A stretch of DNA of 64,000 bases from Macrocystis pyrifera (taxonomy: Eukaryota > Sar > Phaeophyceae > Laminariales > Laminariaceae): contig JASSKH010000007.1 of the NCBI GenBank assembly GCA_031763025.1, positions 6,525,930 through 6,589,929 on the forward strand, in the 5' to 3' direction. Position 1 is the first letter of the stretch; each line of letters begins with the position of its first letter. Shown piece by piece: positions 13,881-24,000 of this stretch. The position numbers and the translations under genes are program-made. Under the pieces are notes generated by a model that did not search any database, had not been told where the DNA came from, and saw only the letters and a list, made by a program, of their open reading frames with translations.

Positions 13881-14242
13881 GGTGGGAATGAGGAGCATGA
13901 AAGATGCCTTGAAGTGGTCAAACTCCTAACTGCATCAAGCTACTGCATTGGCGGTTCTTCCATTTTTAATGTGTCCTTGGGATTGCTTTCACTTCTAAGT
14001 GATGAGCGTTGGCGCAAGAACCTTGTACGATGGTGGCCGCTGGGTCGGTATGATATAAGTGGGTGGGTGTGGGTTGGGCGGTAAGTGGGTTGCTAGGTGC
14101 GTTGGTTGGTGCGTGTGTTGGTTGGTCTAACCACCACCAACACCACCCACCATCAACATTGCATTGTTAAGCGGTGCGCGTCGCAAAAATCTTGAATGGT
14201 GGGTGGGTGGGCCGGGCGGTGCGGTGCGGGGTGTAATATATC
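13881..14242. repeat. Duplicated unit F, copy 2
   Basis: Direct copy of 12998-13370, 883 bp downstream, with the same foldback segment. A fragment of its end (GGGTGTAATATAT...AATGTCTTCT) recurs at about 15475-15545. In the gap 13371-13880 no gene is supported. Confidence 0.75.
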
Positions 14243-14276
14243 TATACCTGGTGTTCATCAATGTCTTCTAGCCACA

Positions 14277-15362
14277 CGTTAAGATCAAGGTCGGGACACT
14301 TTATATCCCTGGACAGGTTTGCCTATTAAGTCCGTACTCGTTGGCACTCACGTGTGTTGTTTGCCTCGAGATAGAAGAAAAGCAGCTTTGTTCCTTTCGT
14401 GCACGCGGAGACTAAGAGCCGAGCTCTCGGAAAACCCCTGTTTTTCTATCTACGATACGCCTCCTACAAATGCGATCCCAATACTTGAACCCAGGTAATT
14501 ACCGGGCTTTCAGCCTCATTCAAGGCAGTATCATAGCACTAGCCCTCTCTGATGAGCCGTATATGCAGAATTATGGGAAATTCGTGGAAACCCCGATTCC
14601 ACGAACTAGAACATCATGAGTCGAAGATACGGCTCCTCAAAGCCCACTCCCACACCTCTGAACGGCGAGGCAACGAAGCCGACAAGGTACGTAAAAAAAA
14701 GAGAAGGAAGGAAGGCCTAGCCCTAAGGAACAGGAATAAATCGTCAACGAAAGCGATCACCATGCCACCCGCAACGGGGGGGAGGCGAGGAAGTTTCGTG
14801 CGAAAGCGAAAAGTGAATACCAAAAACGAGAAGAAAAATAACACGGAATACGCCAAGAACCACCTGAACGCAGCCCACAACTACTCTGAAAACGCGTGCT
14901 GTGCCACAAATGAGTGGCCCCATTACTCAGACCAGCCCCGACCACGGAGCGGGGGGGTAGGCAGGACAAAGTACGCAAAAACCATTCTCAACCCAGCCCA
15001 AGAAGTAAAAAACAAATCAGAAACACACCGAGGATTCGAAACCCATTGTGATTTCAGGCGCAGGTTCGAGTCCTGCCGTCGACGCCACTTGTTAAGATCA
15101 AGGTCGGGACACTTTGTATCCCTGGACAGGTTTGCTTATTAAGTCGGTACTCGTTGGCACTCAGGTATGTTGTTTGCTTAAACATAGAAGAAAGCAGCTT
15201 TATGCCTTTCGTGCACACGGAGACTAAGAGCCGAGCTCGTGCCTCGCAAAAACCCCTGGTTTTCCATCCACGATACGCCTCCCAAGTACTACAAATACGA
15301 TCCTAATACTTGAACCCAGGTGATTACCGGGCTTTCAGCCTCATCAAGGCAGTCTCATAACA
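14277..15362 (-). mobile_element. TRIM-like miniature LTR retrotransposon
   Basis: Two direct repeats, 14277-14538 (262 bp) and 15090-15362 (273 bp), flank about 550 bp of non-coding interior. Read on the minus strand, the right-hand repeat begins TGTTATGA and ends CTTAACA, giving TG...CA ends with short inverted repeats. Two bases inside it (15087 downward) is TGGCGTCGACGG, an LTR-type primer binding site complementary to a tRNA 3' end including CCA. A purine-rich AGAGAGGGCTAG lies just before the left repeat, consistent with a polypurine tract. No gag or pol is present, as expected for a TRIM. I could not see a clear target-site duplication. Confidence 0.75.
15056..15087 (+). other. tRNA 3'-half-like sequence at the TRIM primer site
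   Basis: The plus strand reads as a tRNA T-arm (stem GCAGG / loop TTCGAGT / stem CCTGC) followed by CGTCGACGCCA. No 5' half follows the tRNA fold, so this is not a tRNA gene. It is the complement of an extended primer binding site. Confidence 0.7.
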
Positions 15363-17355
15363 CACCTCATCAAGTAAAGAAGGAAAAACTCAAGGTGCAA
15401 AAACAGAATCAACCACAACACCGAGTGAAAAAAAAGCTAATACTTTACACATCAGCAAGAACAACTGCCAGGACGGGGGTGTAATATATGGTAATACTGA
15501 ATAACACCCAATATACTCATTAATGTCTTCTTGATACAGCGGAGGGTCTTGTCCCCTCCTCACCCCCAGATCCCCCGTGACTCTAATCTCTACCTGGTAT
15601 ATGTTTTTTTCGGGACACAAAACGGGGGCGCTATGCTGACACGATGCGTTTGCACGTTAGGCTAGCTCGTACCTACCTGAGATCGACTGTGACCCAAGAG
15701 AGCTTCATCACAGCAGTAGCTTGTGATTCTCTTCAGATTGGACTCCCACGCTAGCTCAACAGAGGCCTGCACCTCGACTTAGAGGTGGTGCAGTGGTCGA
15801 ATTTGGTTGAAATTTGCGGGGTTAGAAACGAGACAAAAAACAACCCTGAACTAAACGTTTGCACTTCACTTGCGGACAGCTACAGCTCCTCACAGGAAAC
15901 TGCAGCCCACGAAATTTGAGGGACGCTCCTGATGGGGTGTGTGAGGGCATCGGATGCCCCAGACAGCAGTCAGTCGTAGGCAGCCAGAAGCGACTCACGA
16001 GGTGCTGTTGTGAACTCGGAGTCGTGTTCGGTGCACTCAATGATATGATAGGTCAAACCTGAGTCAGTTCATAGAAGCCCCTCGAGGGTATATATATTAT
16101 CGCTTAAAATACACAAGACAAGGAAGGAAGGGGGAGAACATGAAATACACAACAAGAAGAAGAAGTAGAACGAGTGAGAAAGCGGCGGACAAAATACGTC
16201 GCAACCCGCTGACTGTTCCACACAGAAACACGCATATTTCCTGTGTGGAACTCCCAAATATCGTTACACATGAATCCATACACCAAGTACGTGAGCACTC
16301 CGAACAGCCCCTCTGCTCTCTACTTGGTGAATGGGATAACCAAACATCGCTCATGATAAAGTACCATGCCATGGTGATAAACCACGATCACCCAAAATCC
16401 AAATCCAAGGTATTGTACTCAAAGATAAGCATATGTCAAGACCACCAACGCCTCAAACCAGAATCTCACAAATGTATATATCAAAGTCTCAAATCTCTCT
16501 AAGATAGGAACTTAATCTTCATATCTCAGAAAATAGTACCACGAACAGCTGCTCAAAACCCGAAAAATAATATATCGGAGTAAAATATAAATCAACTCCT
16601 CAAATCTCGACTGTAAAAATCAAGGCCCCCAAGCTCAGAAAACCCCACAAAGCAACTCCTCAAAATCTCAGAAAAATAAAAAATTAACTCCTTGCATCAT
16701 TTATATAGTACTGCAGTCCCTTTTTGGGTTAGACTCTCCATCTCGATCAAACACCAATCCAATGTGGCCTCGCTACAGGGGACACACTAAATTCAGTCAA
16801 ATGGCAACGAGAACCTAGACTTTTGTCCCTGAAATAACGCCCCAGTTTAGTGCGGTCGACTTCGTATACTACAGAACTCAATTCCGCATTACGCACGTAG
16901 ATACGTGTTCAGTATAATAATGTTATATAGTAGTTCAAAATATTCCAGCTTTCCTGCTACGTACAGCAGTCTTCCAGCCCCAACGGAACGGGATAAAAAG
17001 CATCACTCATGAATCACGATCGACTCCTCAACTCAAACCAGAATGGTACATAGTGACATGTCGGATTCACTCCCTCGTCCCCACAAAAAAAATCACAAAT
17101 CACAAATCATAGGACCGCATGAAGTCAGAGCTTCAAACCCCGAAACAATTGAAGAGTAGTGACAAAAATAATTATCAGAGTGTCAAGTCACCTAAAAAAA
17201 AATGACTCTTCAGATCTCAGTAATAAAATATCATGATCTCCAAGCTCAATAAAATCTATAAACTATCTTCTCAAATCTCATGAAGGATACAAAAGTCGGC
17301 CTCGTCAGACAAAAATCGACTTCTAAAACAAAACAAAACAAAACAAAGAAACAAA
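15363..17355. other. A/T-rich non-coding interval
   Basis: No supported gene. It contains a 10-bp perfect hairpin TTCCACACAG / CTGTGTGGAA at about 16217-16251 and A/T-rich simple sequence from 16380 to 17350. It is where the 3' untranslated region and 3' LTR of the copia element should lie, but no LTR pair was recognisable. Confidence 0.4.
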
Positions 17356-18772
17356 TTAACTCATGTTCATGATGAAGTTCCTGTGGAAACGGAAAGCGTC
17401 TTTCGGAAGGGGTTTCGTCAAGAAGTCGGCATGTTCGTATTCCGACCTCACATGCGTGATTTCAAACTCTCCCTTTTCGACAAGTTCTCGCAGGAAGTGG
17501 TGGCGGACATCTATGTGCTTCGAGTTAGAGCTCGTCACAGGGTTGACCGCTATTTGGATCGCACCCTTGTTGTCCTCAAAAACCTGGATGCACGAATCCC
17601 CAAAATCAGGCAACAGGAAACGCCACACTGACCATAGAAAAAGATCCTCCTTGAAACCCTCTGCCATCGCAATGTACTCCGCTTCACTCGTGGAGAGTGT
17701 GGAAGTCTTCTGCGTCCTAGAAATCCATTGAATGGCCGCACCCCCACACATCACGGCTGCACCCGAGACAGACTTCCTCCTAGTGTCTCGGGGGGCATAG
17801 GCTGCGTCTGCATAAACCACCAACTCTAATCCACTGCCCCTCTGGAAAGTAATACCGTAGGTACTTGTCACCTTCAGATACTCCAAAATCCCTCTCGCAG
17901 CCAACCAGTGCTTGAGTTTGGGGGCATGCATATACCTCGCGACCGCCCTTACCGCATTTGAGATATCAGGTCTCGTCTGGTTAGAAAGCCACAGCAAACT
18001 GCCTACTAGTTCACGATACGGCCAGTCACCAGTGGGCTCCTCCTCGTCAAACACCTCCAGAAAAAGATCGGGCGAAAGTGGGGTGTTCCTACCAGCGGTC
18101 ACGCCAAATTGCTTGACCGTCTTCTCCGCGAAAGATTTTTGCGAAATTGTCAGTAAACCCGTGACCTTGTCTCGGGAATAGTGGCAACCGGCATACCATC
18201 GCAGCTCGCCAAGGGTATTGATGGGGACTACGCGGTTCAGGTCCTCGCAAAAACGGTCACATCTCTCCTTACGGCCTACCGCAAAAATGTCGTCGACGTG
18301 AACCACAGCAATGATGGAAACAGACCCCGCCTCGATTAATCGCAAGACACACGGATCTGCGAGGCTCTGTTCAAAACTAAGACTCTTCAGGCGGGTGACC
18401 AAGTGTCTATGCCAGGATCTCGACGCCTGTTTCAAGCCGTATAGGCTACGATTCAAGCGCATTACTTTGCCGCTCAGATCGCCACAGCCCTGTGGCATCC
18501 GCATCAAAACGAGTTCCTGTAGTTCGGCCTGGACAAACGCTTGTTGTACATCGAAATGGCATAAATCTAACTGTAACTCGCAGGCTATCGCAGCCATCAT
18601 ACGGATACATGACGCGGCGGGGGTGGGGGCAAAAGTCTCATAGTAATCAACTCCGGGGCGTTGGCTAAATTCTCTCGCCACTAGTCGCGCTTTCGCCTTC
18701 ACTACCTTACCATGCTCATCTGCCTTCCAAGTGAACACCCATTTGGCCGATACCACGTCCCCTCTCTTTTGC
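17356..18772 (-). CDS. Ty1/copia reverse transcriptase and RNase H
   Basis: About 470 codons open from just after the TAG at 18773-18775. RT begins with SAKWVFTWK and continues through KARLVAREFSQ, YYETFAP, HFDVQQAFVQAEL, RSLYGLKQASRSWH and the catalytic VVHVDDIFAVG (HVDD in place of the common YVDD). RNase H is typical: VVYADAAYAPR, SRTQKTSTLSTSEAEYIA, FEDNKGAIQIA, SKHIDVRHHFLRE and the terminal HADFLTKPLPKDAF. The domain set is complete. It is in the same frame as the integrase ORF upstream, so only one stop codon separates them. Confidence 0.93.
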
Positions 18773-20841
18773 TGCTAAGCATCCCCGAAAGTCCCAGCTC
18801 CCTCGAGTCCGGCAATCTCCGTCTCCATTGCATGGGACCAGTTCGCACGGTATGGCGAGAGCATCGCCTCCTGGTAGGTCGCAGGTTCCGAGAGTTGTCC
18901 CGCGTCACATGTTGGCAGAGCAGGGGCGGGCTGGTTGGGCGGGCGCTGGTTGAAAAGTGCGTGGTCAGCTGGCTGCGATGTACAAGTAGACGCCTGGTGG
19001 TACGCCCTCGTCCTCGCGCGCGTCCGCCCCGGTTGGAGAAGCTCGTTGTCCGGGGGACCCTCGTCGTCCTCGATCTGAGGGTTCTCGGCCCCCGGTGGGG
19101 ATGACGGTGACATCACCCCCGGCGGCGGAGGCATCTCCGGTGGCGCCGGCGTCATCACCGGCGGCATCCCCACTTGAAGCGGTGCCGTCGTCGTCATCGC
19201 CCGTGTCCTAGCGCGCGTCCGCCCCAGTTGAAAGAGATCGCTATCCCGGGGGCCCTCGTCGTCCTCGACGTGATGGTTCTCGGCCCCCGGTGGGGATGAC
19301 GGTGACGTCACCCCCGGCGGCGGCGGCACCCCCGGCGGCGGCGTCGGCGGTGGCGGCACCTCCGGTGGCGCTGGCGTCATCGCCGGCGTCGGCGGTACCG
19401 CCGGTGGTGCCGGTGACATCATCGGTGGTGTCCCCGGTGACACAGTCGCCAGCTCCGGTGGTATATACCTGATGTGCAGATCGGCCTCCCACGGCTCCGC
19501 CACCGAGTCCTTCCTCGCCTGAGGCGCAGCCTCGATGATCGGCTTGCGCTCCACCTCCCAGGTGATGTCCCGCGAGTTGCTCGTACGCCCGCATGCCGTG
19601 ACCACCTTGACGCAGTCGCGCGGATGGTTTCTCCCCCTGTTGAGGTAAAAACACCGCTCGGCCTTGAGGTCAGACTTGTGGGTGCGGTGGATGCGGTGGA
19701 ATCCGGGCTGCATGAAGGCGAGTGTGTTGGGCGGCGGCAGTGTCCCAAAGAATGCCTCGTGCGGCGACTTGAAACGGGCGTTCGCCGACGTCGCCGTGGT
19801 GTTCAGGCAGTCGTTCATGTAGATGGCTGCTTCCAGCCAGTAGCGGTCCAGGTTCGGGAGCTGCCCGGGGAACAGCCGGGGGGGCTCAAGGCAAGCGGCC
19901 ATACCGCCTTCCTGGATGAGGCCGAGTCCACGTTCGACCACACCGTTGTGTTTCGGTCCGTCGACCCCGGTGTGCTCGCGTCGAATTTTCTCATTGGCGC
20001 ATAAGTTCGCGAAGAGTGCGTTCACGAACTCTGAGCCGTTGTCCGTCCGGAAACACTCGACGGCTCCGCCGACGTCAGCCAGGAAATTTCGGGTCACCAT
20101 GGTCACGTCGGCGGCGCTCTTGCTCTTGAGGGGGTACAGCCTTCCCATGCGTGTCGCGTCATCCTTGAACAGGATCAGGTACAGAGCCACCCCAGCAGAC
20201 GCGATTTTCCTGGGGCCGGCAAGGTCAACAAAAACGCGCTGCAGGGGGAGTGCCTTCCGAGACGATGTAGTCGTAGGTATAGACGCACGCCTGCCTTTCG
20301 CCTGCACACATCCACTGCAAGTGACCAGGATACCAGTGAGCTTGACGCCTTGCTGCTTGGCCGTCTCGCGCAAAAGGCCCTCGTGGGCATGGGCGTTGCA
20401 CACGTGAAAGACGTTAATGTCCACCTCCTTGAAACGTCTAATGCCGGGGACGAGCACGGCAGCAGCAATCGCCGGGCGGAACGGGGGGGGGAGAGGGGGA
20501 AGGCATTCTTCCGGGGGATTAGCTGACGATGGTGCTGGCTCACTACGATCCGGCATTGTCGCAGGGCGTGTGTGAGGGGTTGCTACCGCTATCGTTGGTT
20601 CTATCACTACCGGCGGGTCTACCGCTACCATCACCCCCGGCGACAGCGGCATGGCAGATACTCCCGGCGTCCTCACCGGGTGCACCGTCACAGGCATCGG
20701 CGCATGAGGGGAGGGGGGGGGGGATTGCAAAACCGTTGTACCATCCATCGCTACCGACGGGTCTACCGCTACCATCACCCCCGGCGACAGCGGCATGGCA
20801 GATACTCCCGGCGTCCTCACCGGGTGTGCCGTCATAGGCAC
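18773..20841 (-). CDS. Ty1/copia integrase with Pro-rich C-terminal linker
   Basis: About 688 codons. The N-terminal 100 residues include an imperfect direct repeat of about 45 residues (DNA at 20570-20870). A degenerate HHCC finger follows (NAHAHEGL...CSGCVQAKG). The catalytic core has FVDLAGP, FRTDNGSEF and NGVVERGL, giving D-x60-D-x35-E. Then comes a linker rich in Pro/Gly with a duplicated block of about 63 residues (DNA about 19010-19110 and 19200-19300) ending GRTRARTRA. The ORF ends ...GAGTFGDA-TAG, and RT continues in frame with QQKRGD. The stop lies where the element would normally read through. Confidence 0.9.
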
Positions 20842-20903
20842 CGGCGCGGGGGGGGGGGAGGGGGAGGGGTTGTAACAAGGACATCAAACCTGGTGTACCC
20901 TGT

Positions 20904-20935
<32 letters not shown>
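20904..20935. repeat. Poly-G tract (32 G)
   Basis: Pure G homopolymer inside the copia element between protease and integrase frames. Other long G/C runs counted in the window: 21202-21220 (19), 30287-30315 (29), 31487-31519 (33), 31843-31867 (25), 33220-33235 (16 C), 33507-33524 (18), 35533-35551 (19), 39749-39762 (14), 47637-47651 (15), 48816-48837 (22), 57224-57236 (13 C). Confidence 0.95.
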
Positions 20936-20937
<2 letters not shown>

Positions 20938-21290
20938 GCGTGGCGTTCAGTCTGGATCCGGCTGTCTTTCGGGAAAAACAAACGGCCACCCACTAGGTGG
21001 GCACCAGCAGCATCTAGGGTGATCGCCTCCTTGGCCTGGACAGTGTGCAGCGACAGCAAGTTTACCTTCAAGCTAGGGATAAAAGAAACACTCTCCAAGG
21101 TTACTCGTACATCTTCCGTGCTATGAAAAATCAAATCCACGCTGCCTACGTACTCCACTGCTAATTCTGTACCGTCACCAATAAATATTTTGGCGTTCTC
21201 AGGGGGGGGGGGGGGGGGGGCGCTTGTTATACAAGTGGTCCGGGTTCGGGGTCATGTGCGTTGTCGCCCCGTTGTCCGCAATCCAACTCT
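20936..21290 (-). pseudogene. Ty1/copia protease, split by poly-G tracts
   Basis: Active-site segment WIADNGATTHMT lies at about 21255-21285, with Asp-Asn-Gly where copia proteases usually have Asp-Ser/Thr-Gly. A 19-G run (21202-21220) then shifts the frame. The C-terminal half (GSVDLIFHSTEDVRV...SFIPSLKVNLLSLHTVQ) is at 21158-20970. A 32-G run (20904-20935) shifts the frame again before integrase. Both runs may be expansions, insertions or assembly artefacts. Confidence 0.8.
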
Positions 21291-22125
21291 TTATCCCCCT
21301 TCCCAAAACATCGTACTGACCGACCAAAGCAGACTGTGCTGTGAGTAGATGTGATGACTCTTCAGGAGCCAAGTAGTGCTGCGGTGGCTGCTGTGACTGC
21401 TGTGTCTGCTGCGCCTGCTGCGCCTGCTGTGCCTGCTGCGCCTGCTGCGCCTGCTGCGCCTGCTGCGCCTGCTGTGCCTGCTGCGCCTGTTGAGCCTGCT
21501 GGTGTGAATGTTGGTAGTACTGCTGTTGCTCACGTTGGTACTGCGGTGGTTGCTGAAGATGTGGCTGCTGTTGTGGCTCGTGGTGCTGTGACTGCTATTG
21601 GAGCTGCTGCTGTTGGTACTGTGATTGATGGTGGAACCTGTTGCTGTGGCTGGTACTGTGGCTGCTGTTGGTACTGCGGCTGTTGCTGCGGAATGGGGTC
21701 TGGGGTGGGGAGGAGCGGTGTTGTAGACCGGGCGGTATTCGCCGCGAAGTGGCTCTGGTAAACTTCATGAGGTGGATTCGGGTCATCTACCAACGTCACG
21801 ATAGCGCGGCAGTTCACCACAAAATGGCCTATCCGGCCGCACCTGTAACATCTTGGGCGGGGGTCAGCGGCGTGGATTCCCGGCTCGGTGCCTTGCGGAC
21901 GACGTAGGTTAGGGGGGTACCCGGCGGCGTCGTACATTCGGTCGGTACCTGGTGGGTGTCCTCCGGGCCCGACGAAACGTGCGTCGCGTACCTGCGGCCA
22001 CGACTGGTTCCCACCTCCGCCGCGGCCGGCGTATGGCGGCCATGGTTGATGTTCGCCGCCGCCACTGGCGTGCGAATCCTGCCTCTGCCGGTTTTTCTTC
22101 GGCTTCCCGTTCTTGTTCCCCGAAC
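21291..22125 (-). pseudogene. Ty1/copia Gag remnant with CCHC knuckle and Gln-rich tail
   Basis: Frame starting about 22125 reads basic/Gly-rich sequence into the zinc knuckle CYRCGRIGHFVVNC (CX2CX4HX4C, about 21850). It becomes Q/P-rich, where the frame must change to stay Gln-rich. In that frame CAA TAG CAG TCA interrupts the run near 21596, then a (QQA)n tract (21400-21500) leads into protease. The N-terminal gag is not recognisable. Confidence 0.75.
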
Positions 22126-22679
22126 GGGCCTATTACGATGAGTACATCACCGATGAAAAAACGTTGTTCACCAAAACTAAAGTTTGCTGTTGTTCGCCAA
22201 GCGGATGATGTAGGCCTTCTCCGGACATACCCGTAAAGCCCGCGGGTCAACAAGACTCATTCCTGCGAGGGGTAGTAAGTTATTGGGCCTAAAAGAGGAC
22301 TGTAAAGGGCGATAAAGCTCTGGATTAGTGTTTATTTGCATCAATTATTCTGGAACTTCGAAATACGGATCATGGTTGCCAATCCCTTACTCTATTTCGA
22401 AGTTGTATGTATATGTTGGCGAAACGCCTACGCGCGGCTACGCGTACTTGACAACATATTCCAGAGTGATCTCCGTCCCCTCAACCACATATCATGACCC
22501 TCGCGATAAGATCACCTCCGTGGTACTACTGCTTGCTGTAGCCTGCAGCTATACGACGCGAACAGCGTGTGGTATGAATATCGTTTGGTATGATAATTTG
22601 CTCGTATGCATGCCATGGGCTCGTGTGGTGAGCATTTCATACGCCGTGAACTACAGCCGTAATTTTCATTTTTGCGAAC
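22126..22679. other. Interval between copia and LINE relic
   Basis: No recognisable protein. It may hold decayed 5' copia sequence (leader/LTR) and unidentified DNA. Confidence 0.35.
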
Positions 22680-24000
22680 AGATTCCACCGAAGGAATGTC
22701 GGTTCGTATTGCTCGACGCAAACGCGCGGACTGGAAAGAGCATGGAAGGGTGCCGTGACGGTAGAGCGCTTGGATCGTACGGACGTGAGGAGCTCAGCAA
22801 AAACGGCAAACGCCTGCTGGCATTCGCTTCAGACAACAAGCTCGCTCTCACGAACACTTTTTTTAGCGCTCGTAAAGGTGGAATATCTCATATGTTCAAC
22901 GGCATCAGCAGCCGCAATGACCAATTGCCTACATCCTAACCGCTAAGCACACCGATCTCGCGTGTACTATGTTGAGGTTCACCCGCAGCCTCCGCCCCCA
23001 TCCAAAGTGGATTCAGATCGTGTTATCGTATGCGCGATAGTCCGCCTCACCGGTCATTTTGCACCCAACAGTTGCGAATTTAAACACAAAATCCGGCATT
23101 TCGACCTGTACTCGAAATGGTGATGGTGAGCACTCGAAATGGTTTGACGTCACTCAGGGGCTGCGGCAAGGATGTGTGCTGTCGCCGCTTCTGTTCAACG
23201 CATTCTTCGCTCCTGCGATACAAGCGGTGCTTACACGTAATGGGGACCTATACATTTTGAGGGACTTGGTTCACCTCGAGGAGGACCTCGGAAAAAATGG
23301 GGTGAAGGTTAATCCACTAGCATGTGCACACGGAGGGCAGCATGGGATATGCTGTACGCCGTCGATGCAGGCATTGTGTCTAAGTCGAAGGAAGGCCTTG
23401 CGAAGATTATGACCATGATTGTGACCGTTTTCGAACCAGCAGGCCTCACCGTATCCGAAAAGAAAACCGAGACCATGCTGCTGCTGACACCAGGCACTCC
23501 GGACCTTACCGCTCTTCATCGAATCAGCAGGGCAGAGGTGTAGACGAACGATGCAGTTTATGTACCTGGGCGGTCTTGTCGTCGCAGGCGCTCGCTTTGT
23601 GCCAGGGATCAAACGATGGATCCGACTCGAAATGGCTTACTACAATCGGTTCAAGCAAAAACCGTAAGATATGGAGGATGCCCCGTTTACGATAATGGTC
23701 CGCATGCTAAAGGCCGAGGTGATGGGGACCTTACCGGTGTGTGACGTGGACTCTCGGCCAGGAGCACTTCGCCGAGCTCCGAACGATACACCACAAATTC
23801 TCTTACGGAACATTAGCTTCCAGCGCCGACAAGGTACCGACCACCTCATGTCGTACGTCAAGGTCGTCAAGAACAGAGAATGATAGAACGTTGAGATGAC
23901 CATCCGCAAACGCCGCCTCCTCTTCGCTGGGGCCGTACAACGGACGACCAATGAGTGGCTGACCCGTCGGGTGATGTTTGCCCCCAATGTTACGACCTCA
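22680..24000 (+). pseudogene. LINE (non-LTR retrotransposon) relic: endonuclease, RT and C-terminus
   Basis: Scattered ORFs in different plus-strand frames resemble a LINE ORF2. The endonuclease tail (VLLDANARTG...NGKRLLAFASDNKLALTNTFF) is at about 22700-22880. RT motif FDVTQGLRQGCVLSPLLFNAFF is at about 23130-23210. The catalytic box is changed to MLYAVDAGIVSKS (YAVD for YADD) near 23350. A thumb/C-terminal segment TIRKRRLLFAGAVQRT is near 23900. Frameshifts, stops and missing segments show it is dead. It is a different family and orientation from the LINE copies at 39.7-42.4 kb. Confidence 0.8.

Larger units (their letters stand above)
17356..22125 (-). mobile_element. Ty1/copia retrotransposon, degenerate
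   Basis: On the minus strand the order is gag zinc knuckle, protease, integrase, RT, RNase H, which is the copia order. The gag frame is lost upstream of about 22125, so the 5' part is missing or decayed. Breaks: a frame change in Q-rich gag, two poly-G tracts in protease, and a TAG between integrase and RT. The two poly-G shifts cancel, because the protease active site (21274-21276) and integrase are again in the same frame. LTRs not identified. Confidence 0.9.

Noticed and set aside
14552..15142. 196-codon plus-strand ORF within the TRIM
   Set aside because: Basic, low-complexity, runs through LTR and primer-site sequence; TRIM interiors are non-coding.
18775..20841. A frameshift between copia integrase and RT
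   Set aside because: Both ORFs are in the same frame; only a TAG codon separates them.
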